Translations under genes and position numbers: made by a program
Notes under the pieces: generated by a model
What the model saw: the letters and a program-made list of their open reading frames with translations, nothing else
Told to the model about the DNA's origin: nothing
The model's database searches: none
Assembly: GCF_001429625.1 (NCBI RefSeq)
Contig: NZ_LMSU01000001.1
Span: forward strand, 1,292,310 to 1,356,309
Source of the DNA: Nocardioides sp. Soil805
Lineage (GTDB): Bacteria > Actinomycetota > Actinomycetes > Propionibacteriales > Nocardioidaceae
DNA: 64,000 nt
Direction of reading: 5' to 3'
Shown: positions 9,194 to 17,293 of the stretch, piece after piece
How positions within the stretch are numbered: the first letter of the stretch is position 1
Layout: each line of letters begins with the position of its first letter

Positions 9194-9675
9194 GGGTGGT
9201 CGCTCCCGACGACCTGCTCGGCCGCGTGCCGCAGGACGGGCCCGAGCACGGCGAGGGCGTCGCGCACGCCGCCGCGCGAGCCGGGCAGGTTGACGACCAG
9301 GCACTGCCCGGCCACGCCCGCGAGCCCGCGCGAGAGCATCGCGGTCGGGACCCCGGCCTGCAGTCCGTAGGCGCGGATCGCCTCGGCGATGCCGGGGACC
9401 TCGCGGTCGAGCAACGGGCGGGTGGCCTCGGGGGTGCGGTCGGTCGGGGTCAGCCCGGTGCCGCCGGTGGTGAGCACCACCCGCGCCCCGGCGTCCACGG
9501 CGGCACGGATCGCCTCGCCGACGGGGTCGCCGTCGGGCACCACCGCCGGGGCGTCGCAGGCGAAGCCCTGCTCCACGAGCCAGTCGACGATCACCGGGCC
9601 GGTGGCGTCGTCGTACACGCCGGCCGCGGCGCGGTTGGACGCGACGACGACCGCCGCGAGGAGCTGACCGGTCAC
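9190..9675 (-). CDS. moaB: Molybdopterin adenylyltransferase-like protein MoaB/MogA
   Basis: MoaB/MogA proteins bind molybdopterin and activate it with ATP for metal insertion in molybdenum-cofactor synthesis. The 161-residue protein has the MPT-binding TTGGTGLTPTDRTPEAT and the downstream MLSRGLAGVAGQCLVVNLPGS, in correct order. GTG at 9675 overlaps the moaC stop (GTGA). Longer upstream frames would duplicate moaC sequence. Lies between moaC and rimJ in an operon with overlapping genes. Confidence 0.92.
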   Translation of the reverse strand: MTGQLLAAVVVASNRAAAGVYDDATGPVIVDWLVEQGFACDAPAVVPDGDPVGEAIRAAVDAGARVVLTTGGTGLTPTDRTPEATRPLLDREVPGIAEAIRAYGLQAGVPTAMLSRGLAGVAGQCLVVNLPGSRGGVRDALAVLGPVLRHAAEQVVGSDHP

Positions 9676-10148
9676 CGGGCCCAGTCCCCGGACCGGCCGC
9701 CGGTCTTGGTCTCGACGCGCACGTCGGTGATGACGGCGCCCTTGTCGACGGCCTTGACCATGTCGATGACCGTGAGCGCGGCGACGGCGACCGCGGTGAG
9801 TGCCTCCATCTCGACGCCGGTGCGGTCCGTGGTGGCCACGGTGGCCAGCACCTCGACGGCGTCGTCGGCGACGACCAGGTCCACGGTCACCGACGAGAGG
9901 GCCAGCGGGTGGCACAGCGGGATGAGGGAGGGCGTCTGCTTGGCGCCCATGATCCCGGCGAGCCGGGCCACCGCGAGGGTGTCGCCCTTGGGCATCCCCG
10001 CCCCGCGGAGCAGCTCGACGACGGCGGGCGACACGAGCACCCGGCCGGACGCGGACGCCGTACGCGCGGTGACGTCCTTGGCGGAGACGTCGACCATGCG
10101 GGCGGCGCCGTGCTCGTCGACGTGGGTCAACCGGTCACCGGTGGCCAT
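9672..10148 (-). CDS. moaC: Cyclic pyranopterin monophosphate synthase MoaC
   Basis: MoaC completes the conversion of the MoaA product to cyclic pyranopterin monophosphate, the first step of molybdenum-cofactor synthesis. The 158-residue protein contains MVDVSAKDVTARTA, KGDTLAVARLAGIMGAK, the substrate-site PLCHPLALS and TDRTGVEMEALTAV. ATG at 10148 overlaps the stop of the upstream moeA by one base (TGATG). moaA, moaD and moaE are not in this window. Confidence 0.95.
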   Translation of the reverse strand: MATGDRLTHVDEHGAARMVDVSAKDVTARTASASGRVLVSPAVVELLRGAGMPKGDTLAVARLAGIMGAKQTPSLIPLCHPLALSSVTVDLVVADDAVEVLATVATTDRTGVEMEALTAVAVAALTVIDMVKAVDKGAVITDVRVETKTGGRSGDWAR

Positions 10149-11377
10149 CAGAACTCCTCGTCCAGCTTGAGCACCTGCACCATGTCGCCGGCGCTGAGGC
10201 CGGTCACGTCGGGCGGCACCACGATGAGGGCGTTGGACGTGGCCAGGTCGCCGATCAGGTGAGAGCCGTGACCCCCGACCGGCGCGACGAACGGTCCGCC
10301 GCGGTCGGTGTCGTAGGCCCCGCGCACCATCTGCTGCTTGCCCGCGGGCGAGCTGATGGGGTGCGTGAGCCGGGCCCGGGTCACGGGGCGCGAGTAGGGC
10401 AGCTTGCCCATCATCCGGCGGATCGCGGGGAGCACGAAGGTCTCGAAGGAGACGTACGCCGACACCGGGTTGCCGGGCAGCGTGAAGATCGGGGTGTCGT
10501 CGTCACCGACGGTGCCGAAGCCCTGCGGCTTGCCGGGCTGCATGGCGACCCCGCCGAACCACACCGTGCCGAGGCGTCCGAGCGCGTCCTTGACGACGTC
10601 GAAGTCGCCCTGGCTCACTCCCCCGCTGGTCACCACCAGGTCGGCGCGCACCAGCTGGTCGGCGAGCGCGTCGGTGAAGGTCCGCGGGTCGTCGGGGACG
10701 ATCCCGACCCGGTAGGCGATGGCGCCGGCTGCCCGGGCGGCGGCGGCGAGCATGAAGGAGTTGCCGTCGTAGATCGAGTCGTGGCCCAGCGGGGCGCCCG
10801 GCTCGCGCAGCTCGGAGCCGGTGGAGATCACGACCACCCGCGGGCGGGGACGGCACCGGACGGTGGCCCGACCCACCGCCGCGAGCAGCCCGAGGTGGCG
10901 GGGCCCCAGGACGGTGCCGTGCTCGATGAGCAGGTCGCCCTCCTCCACGTCGTCGCCACGGGTGCGGATGTGCTGGCCCGCGGCGGGGACCTGGGTGATG
11001 CGGACCTGCGCGACGCCGCGGTCGGTCCACTCGTAGGGGACCACGGCGTCGCAGCCGCGGGGCACCGGCGCCCCGGTCATGATCTTGACCGCGGTGCCGG
11101 GCGAGAGGGCCATCAGGTCGGCGCGCCCGGCGCCGATCTCGCCCACCACCGGCAGGTGCACCGGCTGGTCGGGCGAGGCGGTGAGGACGTCGTCACGTAC
11201 GACGGCGTAGCCGTCCATGGACGAGTTGTCGAAGCTCGGCAGCGAGATAGGAGCGTGCACGTCCTCGGCGACGGCGAGCCCGAGCGCGTCCATCAGCGGC
11301 TGCGGGAAGTCCGCGAGGGGGGCGACCGAGGCCACGATCCGCTCGACGAGGTCGGGGACCGGCAGCAGGTCAGCCAT
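10148..11377 (-). CDS. glp: Gephyrin-like molybdotransferase Glp / MoeA
   Basis: MoeA-family enzymes insert molybdate into adenylated molybdopterin; the actinobacterial Glp branch also binds FtsZ and the membrane receptor GlpR. The 409-residue protein has the four-domain MoeA arrangement: SFDNSSMDGYA, the KIMTGAPVPRG motif, the MPT-binding TSGGVSQGDFD, GVAMQPGKPQGFG and TLPGNPVSA, then a beta-barrel C-terminus. ATG at 11377 overlaps the end of the UGPase gene by eight bases. I call it Glp because glpR is encoded in the same cluster (order as Rv0993-Rv0996); a role limited to molybdopterin cannot be excluded from sequence. Confidence 0.88.
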   Translation of the reverse strand: MADLLPVPDLVERIVASVAPLADFPQPLMDALGLAVAEDVHAPISLPSFDNSSMDGYAVVRDDVLTASPDQPVHLPVVGEIGAGRADLMALSPGTAVKIMTGAPVPRGCDAVVPYEWTDRGVAQVRITQVPAAGQHIRTRGDDVEEGDLLIEHGTVLGPRHLGLLAAVGRATVRCRPRPRVVVISTGSELREPGAPLGHDSIYDGNSFMLAAAARAAGAIAYRVGIVPDDPRTFTDALADQLVRADLVVTSGGVSQGDFDVVKDALGRLGTVWFGGVAMQPGKPQGFGTVGDDDTPIFTLPGNPVSAYVSFETFVLPAIRRMMGKLPYSRPVTRARLTHPISSPAGKQQMVRGAYDTDRGGPFVAPVGGHGSHLIGDLATSNALIVVPPDVTGLSAGDMVQVLKLDEEF

Positions 11378-12764
11378 CGGCGGGTCCGTCGCCCTGCAGC
11401 ACCGTGCCGGGCGCGACCCGCTGCGCGGACGGCGACTCGAGGGCGACCTCGCCCACCACCCGCACGCCGCGGCCGAAGGTGAAGTCACCGTCGACGGTGA
11501 GCGAGTCGGCCTCCCGCAGGGAGGGGGCGCCCTCGGGGAAGCGCTTGTCGAAGTCGCCGACCAGCTTGTAGAACTCGCCGTCCAGCTCGATGTAGGGCAC
11601 CTCGTCCGAGGCCTGGTCGAGCACGAAGTCACGGCCCAGGTCGTAGATGTCCGAGCGCAGCACGAGCAGGTCGTTGGTCGTCTTGACCGGCACGAAGCGG
11701 TTGCGGCCGACCTCGATGGTGCGCGCGCCCTCGAAGACCTCGATCGCGGCACCCATGGCGGTCTCGATCTGGATCACCTCGGGCGTCGACGGGTCCCCGG
11801 GGTCGAGGTGCTTGACGTTGCGGATCAGCGGCAGGCCCAGCACCCCCTGCCGGGCGTCGAGCGCGTCGCTCATCGCCTGGAGGTCGAACCACAGGTTGTT
11901 GGTGGAGGTGAACCGGTGCACCTCGAGGTCGGCGAGCGCCTCGAGGTCCTCGGGCAGCGTCTGGGCGGACTCGCGCAGCACGATGCGGCCGTCCTGCTTG
12001 CGCCGGGCGAAGTGCCCGCCCTTGCGGTCGGAGGCGGTACGCCGCACGGCCTCGATCGCGAACGGCGCACCGCTCGCGGCGAACCAGCCGGCCACGCGGG
12101 CGTCCGGCACGGCACCGAGGTTGTCGGAGTTGGAGACGAAGGCGTAGCGGTAGCCCGCCTCGATCAGTCGTCCCAGCAGCCCGGACCCGCGCAGCGCGGT
12201 GTAGAGGTCGCCGTGGCCCGGCGGGCACCACTCGAGGTCGGGGTCCTTGGGGTGGGAGGCCGGCAGCAGGCCCTTGGCCAGCAGCTTCGGCTCCTTGTTC
12301 TGGAGGAACTCCAGGGGCAGCCCGTCGACCGGGAGGTCGTCGTAACGGGCCAGCGCGGCCATCGTGTCGGCCGAGGTGCGGAACGAGTTCATGAACAGCA
12401 GCGGCAGCGTCGCGTCGTACTGCGAGCGCAGGTGCAGCACCTGGCGGGCGATGATGTCGAGGAAGCTCAGCCCGCGTCGCACGCACAGCAGCGACTTGGC
12501 GCGGTCCATCCCCATCGAGGTGCCGAGGCCGCCGTTGAGCTTGATCACGGCGGTGTGCCGGATCGCCTCGGTGGCGACGTCGTCGCTCACCTCCACGTCC
12601 GCGAGCGACTCCATCTCGTGGGGCTCGATCGTCGACTCCGGGATCATCCCCGTCTCGCCGTGCTCGAGCAGCCGGTAGTAGTGCGCGAAGGTGTCGACCG
12701 CGACCGGGTCGACACCCGCCTGCTGCATCTTGGCGCGTGCGAGCTCGAGGCCTTTGCTACCCAT
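11370..12764 (-). CDS. UTP--glucose-1-phosphate uridylyltransferase, eukaryotic-type fold family
   Basis: Makes UDP-glucose from UTP and glucose-1-phosphate for cell-wall and glycan synthesis. The 464-residue protein belongs to the UDPGP family typical of eukaryotes, recognised by KLNGGLGTSMG (residues 75-85), and by FLQNKEPKL, WCPPGHGDLYTAL and the C-terminal GDFDKRF region, rather than to the shorter bacterial GalU family. It occupies the galU position (Rv0993) of the conserved cluster. The ATG at 12764 lies six bases behind TACGAT, which overlaps the divergent promoter of the next gene. Confidence 0.92.
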   Translation of the reverse strand: MGSKGLELARAKMQQAGVDPVAVDTFAHYYRLLEHGETGMIPESTIEPHEMESLADVEVSDDVATEAIRHTAVIKLNGGLGTSMGMDRAKSLLCVRRGLSFLDIIARQVLHLRSQYDATLPLLFMNSFRTSADTMAALARYDDLPVDGLPLEFLQNKEPKLLAKGLLPASHPKDPDLEWCPPGHGDLYTALRGSGLLGRLIEAGYRYAFVSNSDNLGAVPDARVAGWFAASGAPFAIEAVRRTASDRKGGHFARRKQDGRIVLRESAQTLPEDLEALADLEVHRFTSTNNLWFDLQAMSDALDARQGVLGLPLIRNVKHLDPGDPSTPEVIQIETAMGAAIEVFEGARTIEVGRNRFVPVKTTNDLLVLRSDIYDLGRDFVLDQASDEVPYIELDGEFYKLVGDFDKRFPEGAPSLREADSLTVDGDFTFGRGVRVVGEVALESPSAQRVAPGTVLQGDGPADG

Positions 12765-12770
12765 GACTCG

Positions 12771-12780
12771 ATCGTAGGCT
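12771..12780. promoter_or_regulatory. Overlapping back-to-back -10 boxes of UGPase and 5-FCL genes
   Basis: The ten bases ATCGTAGGCT hold TAGGCT on the plus strand (12775-12780), six bases before GTG 12787, and TACGAT on the minus strand (12776-12771), six bases before ATG 12764. The two boxes share the central TA. Both neighbouring genes would be leaderless and fired from one melted region. Confidence 0.6.
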
Positions 12781-12786
12781 CATCTC

Positions 12787-13401
12787 GTGCCGAAACCACC
12801 CGAGCCCCCGTCCGAGGGCCTCGCACCGGCTCCCGCCGACGCCAAGGCCGCCCTGCGCCGGCGGCTGCTCGCGGCCCGGCGGCGGCGACCGCTGGCCGGG
12901 CTGGTCGCGGACGCCGAGGCGATCGCGGGGCACGCGCTGGCCTGGGATGCCGTACGCCGCGCGGGCACCGTCGCGGCGTACGTCTCGGTCGGCTCCGAGC
13001 CGGGGACCGGGCTGCTCCTCGACGCCCTGCGCGGCGCCGGACACCGCGTCCTGCTGCCGGTCGTGCTGGCGGACCGGGACCTGGACTGGGCGGAGTACAC
13101 CGGTCCGGGGTCGCTGGCCCCGGCCCGGCTCGGGCTGCTCGAGCCGACCGGTCCGCTGCTCGGCGTCGACGCGGTGCTGGACGCCGACGTGCTGCTGGTG
13201 CCGGGGCTGGCGGTGTCGCCGGCCGGCGCCCGGCTCGGCCGGGGCGGCGGGTCCTACGACCGGGTGCTCGGGCGCGTCGCCGGTCGGCCGACCGCGGTGC
13301 TGCTGCACGACGACGAGGTCGGGCTCGACGTGCCGACCGAGCCCCACGACCGGCCGGTGACCCACGCGATCACGCCGGGCGCGGTCCGCACCCTCGGCTG
13401 A
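12787..13401 (+). CDS. 5-formyltetrahydrofolate cyclo-ligase
   Basis: Converts 5-formyl-THF to 5,10-methenyl-THF with ATP, returning the storage folate to one-carbon metabolism. The 204-residue protein starts at GTG 12787 and has an Arg-rich N-terminus (KAALRRRLLAARRRRP), AAYVSVGSEPGT, LLVPGLAVS, the nucleotide-site RLGRGGGSYDR and DRPVTHAITP. It is divergent from the UGPase gene as in Rv0992c/Rv0993. Confidence 0.93.
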   Translation: MPKPPEPPSEGLAPAPADAKAALRRRLLAARRRRPLAGLVADAEAIAGHALAWDAVRRAGTVAAYVSVGSEPGTGLLLDALRGAGHRVLLPVVLADRDLDWAEYTGPGSLAPARLGLLEPTGPLLGVDAVLDADVLLVPGLAVSPAGARLGRGGGSYDRVLGRVAGRPTAVLLHDDEVGLDVPTEPHDRPVTHAITPGAVRTLG

Positions 13402-13423
13402 GGTGCTGGACCGGCGCGGACGC

Positions 13424-16045
13424 TCAGTCGTCCGCGGGGGCCGGCACGAGGGTCATCGTGTCCTCGGCGGCCGCCTCGACCGCCTCGCGGGAGAAGGCCC
13501 AGGGGAGGTACTCCCCGTCGACCCACAGCTCGGTCTGGTCGGCGTAGTGCGACGAGGCGGGGTGGCCGGACACCCCGGTGAGGTTGATCCAGCGGGAGCG
13601 GTCCAGGTCGGCCAGCGAGACCACCATCCGCATCGAGGGCGCGGACGTCACCTCGTAGCCCTCGGTGGCGTCCCACGCGGTCGCGTCGACGATGCTCGAG
13701 CCGCCGCCGACCTCGCGGTCGTCGCGGTTGAGCAGCCGCTCGACCGGCGCGATGCCGGACTCCCCCAGGGTCGAGCTGTGCAGGTCGAGCTGGTGCAGGT
13801 GCCCCCACGTCCACTCGTCCGGGTCGAGCGCCTGCCGACGGGTCATCTCGTCACGGGCGTCCATCATCGCCTGCCGCAGCACGTCGTCGCGGGTCTCCGT
13901 GCCGTCGGTCTCGACGTCGTCCCACCACGGCCCGGCCGGGTCGGCCAGCAGCTGCTCGACCACGCCGAACCAGCGGTCGCCGCCGTCGGGCCACACGTCC
14001 TCACGCAGCTCGTCGTGGAACGTGAGCCGGAGCAGGTTGCTCCACACGACGTTGTAGTAGGCCGCCGCCGCGCTGTCGGCGGGCTGGGTGAAGTCCCAGT
14101 CGGACAGCAGCCGCTGGCCGTCGCGGTAGTAGTCGCTGGGCAGGTCCTGGACGTCGAGCAGGTAGGGCACCAGGGTCGCGGCCATCGGGTTGGTGGTGTC
14201 GAGCTGGAGCCTGGCCATCTCGTCGACGGACAGCTCCCCCTCCTCCTCCAGCACCTGGCGGATGCGCGTCGAGCGGTAGCCGCGGTCCCAGTCGTCGGTG
14301 AGGAAGTAGGGGTAGTCGGGCCCCACCACGGCCTGGTTGGCCGTGACGACGAACCCCTCCTCGGGGTCGAGCACGCTCGGCAGGCCGTCGAACGGGACGA
14401 CGTCGCCGGTCCAGTCGTTGGCCGAGACCCAGCCCTCGGCGGGCATCCGGCCGTCGTTGCCGGACTTGCGGATGGGGATCTGCCCGGGCGCCTGGTAGCC
14501 GATGTGGCCCTCGCGGTCGGCGTACACGAGGTTCTGCGCGGGCACGGCGAAGTCGGCGGCGGCCGCACGGAACTCGTCCCAGTCGCCCGCCCGGTTCAGG
14601 GCGAGGATCGCGTCGGCGGTGGTGCCCGGCTCGAGCGCGGTCCACGCCAGCGCGACGCCGTAGCCGTTGCCGCGACCGGTCAGGTCCGGCTCGTCGGTGG
14701 GGGCGTTGGCCCCCACCGAGCTGAACTCCTGCGACACGTCGCTGATGAGGGGGCCGTGGGCGGTCTCGCGGATCTGCAGCTCGAAGTCGTCCTCGCCGCG
14801 GACCTTGATCGTCTCGGTGCGCAGCTCGAGCGGCCTGGCCTCGCCGTCCTGCATCCAGCTCTCGCCCTCGATCTTCTCGAGGTAGAGGTCGGTGACGTCC
14901 GGTCCGAGGTTGGTGAAGCCCCAGGCGATGTCGGCGTTGTGGCCGATGATCACACCGGGCACGCCGGAGAAGGTGAAGCCCGACGTGTCCAGGGTGCAGT
15001 CGGGCGACACGGTGCGGCAGTGCAGGCCCATCTGCAGCCAGATGCCGGGCATGCTCACGCCGAGGTGCGGGTCGTTGGCCAGCAGGGGCGCGCCGGTGGC
15101 GCTGTGGTCGCCGTCGACGACCCAGGAGTTGGAGCCGATGCCGTCGCCGCGGCCCATCAGGTCGGGGATCCCGGCCACGGCGTCCCGGACCCCCTCGAGG
15201 GCGTCCACCATCTCGGAGGAGTACGCCGGGCGGCGGGGGTTGCGGGTCGCGTTGCCGGAGGCGTTCTGCTCGAAGACGCCGTCGACGACGCCCCCGCTGC
15301 CGACGATCGGCGGGTGCTCGTCGAAGGGGTAGTCGGGGTAGAGCTGGGCGACCTCGTCGGGGGTGTGGTCGAGGCTGGCCACGACCCGGTCGACCTCGTC
15401 GGTCATGTTGCCGCGCAGGTCCCACGCCATCGCCTTGAGCCAGGCCAGCGAGTCGACCGGGGTCCACGGCTCGGGCTCGTAGGACAGCCCGGTCGCGGCG
15501 AGCAGCGTGTACTCGACGGCGATCTCGGTGGTGCCGTGCGTCTCGAGGTAGGCGTTGACCCCCTCGGCGTACGCCGTGAGCGCCGCGCGGGTCTCGGTGT
15601 CCAGGATCGCCAGCTCCTGCTCGGCGACCCGGCGCCAGCCCATGGTGCGGATCATCTTGTCGGTCTCGAGGCCGTCGGACCCGAAGAGCTCGGAGAGCCG
15701 GCCGCTGGTGACGTGGCGGCGCACGTCCATCTCGAAGAACCGCTCCTGCGCGTGCACGTAGCCCTGGGCGCGCAGCAGGTCGGCATCGGTGTCGGCGTAG
15801 ACCTGCGGGATGCCCTGCGCGTCGCGCACGACCTCCACCTCACCGGCCAGTCCCGGCACGTCGACCTCGCCGTCGGTGTCGGGGAGCGGACGGAGGACGA
15901 AGCCGACCGAGACCACGAGGAGGAGCACCAGCAGGGCTGCCAGCGTGACCACGGCGTAGGCGGACCACCGCACGCCGCGTGGCGCCGAGGTGAACATCTG
16001 CCACCACGAGGGGTCGGTGTCGGGGGCTGCAGGCTGCTCGCTCAT
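13424..16045 (-). CDS. Penicillin acylase family protein (Ntn hydrolase), membrane-anchored
   Basis: An 873-residue member of the penicillin/acyl-homoserine-lactone acylase family, self-processing N-terminal-nucleophile amidases acting outside the membrane. A membrane segment about residues 29-51 acts as uncleaved anchor or signal. The alpha-chain region is followed by GIGSNSWVVDG; Ser305 would become the new N-terminus and nucleophile of the beta chain, followed by the typical LLANDPHLG. A spacer with Pro/Asn-rich sequence precedes it. Substrate (lactones, beta-lactams, polyamines) cannot be predicted. ATG at 16045 was chosen because the membrane segment follows at normal distance; it faces the ruc gene across 128 bases containing a CIRCE-like element. 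Confidence 0.88.
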   Translation of the reverse strand: MSEQPAAPDTDPSWWQMFTSAPRGVRWSAYAVVTLAALLVLLLVVSVGFVLRPLPDTDGEVDVPGLAGEVEVVRDAQGIPQVYADTDADLLRAQGYVHAQERFFEMDVRRHVTSGRLSELFGSDGLETDKMIRTMGWRRVAEQELAILDTETRAALTAYAEGVNAYLETHGTTEIAVEYTLLAATGLSYEPEPWTPVDSLAWLKAMAWDLRGNMTDEVDRVVASLDHTPDEVAQLYPDYPFDEHPPIVGSGGVVDGVFEQNASGNATRNPRRPAYSSEMVDALEGVRDAVAGIPDLMGRGDGIGSNSWVVDGDHSATGAPLLANDPHLGVSMPGIWLQMGLHCRTVSPDCTLDTSGFTFSGVPGVIIGHNADIAWGFTNLGPDVTDLYLEKIEGESWMQDGEARPLELRTETIKVRGEDDFELQIRETAHGPLISDVSQEFSSVGANAPTDEPDLTGRGNGYGVALAWTALEPGTTADAILALNRAGDWDEFRAAAADFAVPAQNLVYADREGHIGYQAPGQIPIRKSGNDGRMPAEGWVSANDWTGDVVPFDGLPSVLDPEEGFVVTANQAVVGPDYPYFLTDDWDRGYRSTRIRQVLEEEGELSVDEMARLQLDTTNPMAATLVPYLLDVQDLPSDYYRDGQRLLSDWDFTQPADSAAAAYYNVVWSNLLRLTFHDELREDVWPDGGDRWFGVVEQLLADPAGPWWDDVETDGTETRDDVLRQAMMDARDEMTRRQALDPDEWTWGHLHQLDLHSSTLGESGIAPVERLLNRDDREVGGGSSIVDATAWDATEGYEVTSAPSMRMVVSLADLDRSRWINLTGVSGHPASSHYADQTELWVDGEYLPWAFSREAVEAAAEDTMTLVPAPADD

Positions 16046-16079
16046 CGTGCAGGCATTGTGCCGTACGCTGGAGCCACCA

Positions 16080-16106
16080 CTGGCAGTCGATGCCACCGAG
16101 TGCCAG
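16080..16106. promoter_or_regulatory. CIRCE-like operator (HrcA site)
   Basis: CTGGCAGTC-N9-GAGTGCCAG: a 9-9-9 inverted repeat with eight of nine pairs, matching the CIRCE layout bound by the heat-shock repressor HrcA (consensus TTAGCACTC-N9-GAGTGCTAA; GC-rich actinobacterial versions have GGCACTC...GAGTGCC). The right half is canonical and the left half has one change. It is 68 bases before ruc and 35 bases before the acylase gene. In M. tuberculosis the Ruc gene Rv0991c is a member of the HrcA regulon, which supports the assignment. Confidence 0.65.
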
Positions 16107-16173
16107 CGTGTCCCGCAGCAGCGCGACGTCGCCGGTCCGAACCACTGCATCCCCTGAGTCACGAAGGTCCCCG

Positions 16174-16521
16174 ATGCCCACCTACCAGTACCTCTGCACC
16201 GAGTGCGGTCACGCGTTCGAGCAGTTCCAGAGCTTCAGCGACGACGCCCTGACGCACTGCCCGCAGTGCGACGGCCGGCTCCGCAAGGTCTTCAACGCCG
16301 TCGGCGTCGTCTTCAAGGGCTCCGGCTTCTACCGCACCGACAGCCGCTCCGGGTCGACGTCGGGTGCCGCGGCGTCCTCCTCGGGCTCCTCGTCGTCCGG
16401 CTCGTCCACGTCCTCGGACTCGGGGTCCTCGTCGTCCGGCTCGTCCTCGTCGGGGTCCTCCTCCGGCTCGTCCTCGTCGGGGTCGGGCCCGTCGTCGTCC
16501 ACAGGGTCCTCCTCGAGCTGA
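16174..16521 (+). CDS. ruc: FmdB-type zinc-ribbon protein, Ruc-like redox-regulated chaperone
   Basis: A 115-residue protein with an N-terminal zinc ribbon (YLCTECGHAFE ... THCPQCDGRL, a CxxC pair twice) and GVVFKGSGFYRTD, followed by about 55 residues of Ser/Gly low complexity (SSGSSSSGSS units), presumably disordered. This is the layout of M. tuberculosis Rv0991c (Ruc), a chaperone activated by oxidation of the zinc cysteines. It also keeps the Rv0991c position beside the 5-FCL/UGPase cluster and has a CIRCE-like operator upstream. ATG at 16174 has GAAGG seven bases upstream; a longer frame from 16090 lacks support and would overlap the operator region. Confidence 0.85.
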   Translation: MPTYQYLCTECGHAFEQFQSFSDDALTHCPQCDGRLRKVFNAVGVVFKGSGFYRTDSRSGSTSGAAASSSGSSSSGSSTSSDSGSSSSGSSSSGSSSGSSSSGSGPSSSTGSSSS

Positions 16522-16571
16522 CTCCTCCCCAGCTCGACCGGCGATCCACCGTCGGGGTCCGCGTCGCCGCC

Positions 16572-16577
16572 TAGCGT
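16572..16577 (+). promoter_or_regulatory. Leaderless -10 of the SAF-domain gene (TAGCGT-N6-ATG)
   Basis: TAGCGT followed by six bases and ATG 16584, in the 62-base gap after ruc. Confidence 0.5.
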
Positions 16578-16583
16578 CGCCGC

Positions 16584-17234
16584 ATGGCAACCCTCGACGA
16601 CGTACGCCGCCGCTGGCGCACCCTGCGCCGACGGGTGCTGGCGCGCCGCCGGCCGCTCGCCGCGCTGTGCGCCGCCGTCGCGGTGCTGGTCGGGCTGCGG
16701 GTCGGCGCTCCTCCGCCGCTCCCGCGCGTGGAGGTGCCCGTGGCGGCGCGTGACCTGGCCGCGGGCTCGGTGGTGGCCCCCGGCGACCTGACGACGGTGG
16801 CCTTCGCCGTCGGGACCGCTCCCGAGCGGCTCGCCGAGGACCCGGTGGGGCGGGTCCTGGCCGCCCCCGTGGCTGCCGGGGAGGCGGTCACCGACGTCCG
16901 ACTGGTGGGTGCCGGCCTGGCCTCGGCGCACCCGGACCTGACCGTGATGCCGGTGCGCCTGCCCGACGCCGGGGTGGTCGCGCTGCTCCGGCCGGGCGAC
17001 CGGATCGACCTGACGTCCGCCGACCCGGGCTCCGGCGAGGCCACGCCGGTGGCCCACGACGTGCTGGTGCTGGCGGTGCCGGCCGTCGACGGCGCCGCGG
17101 ACGCGTCGAGCGGCACCGCTGGCGACGCGGCTCCACCGGGGCGGCTCGTGGTGCTGGGGATCAGCCCGTCGGCCGCCCCGGACGTGGGCCTCGCCGCCGT
17201 CACGCAGTTCCTGGTGGTGACGTTCTCGCGCTAG
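16584..17234 (+). CDS. SAF domain protein (CpaB/RcpC-like), membrane-anchored
   Basis: A 216-residue protein with a basic N-terminus, one membrane helix (about residues 25-42) and an extracytoplasmic SAF domain (VEVPVAARDLAAGSVVAPGDL ... VGRVLAAPVAAGEAV, shown here in part) followed by a CpaB-like region (VALLRPGDRIDL). SAF domains occur in pilus assembly proteins CpaB/RcpC and in sugar-binding enzymes; no pilus genes are nearby, so the function is open. It lies between ruc and mscL, a common actinobacterial order. Confidence 0.82.
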   Translation: MATLDDVRRRWRTLRRRVLARRRPLAALCAAVAVLVGLRVGAPPPLPRVEVPVAARDLAAGSVVAPGDLTTVAFAVGTAPERLAEDPVGRVLAAPVAAGEAVTDVRLVGAGLASAHPDLTVMPVRLPDAGVVALLRPGDRIDLTSADPGSGEATPVAHDVLVLAVPAVDGAADASSGTAGDAAPPGRLVVLGISPSAAPDVGLAAVTQFLVVTFSR

Positions 17235-17293
17235 CGTCCTGCGTGTCCTGACACCCACCGACTCCGGCCTCGGGGTCACGCAAGGAGCCCCCC

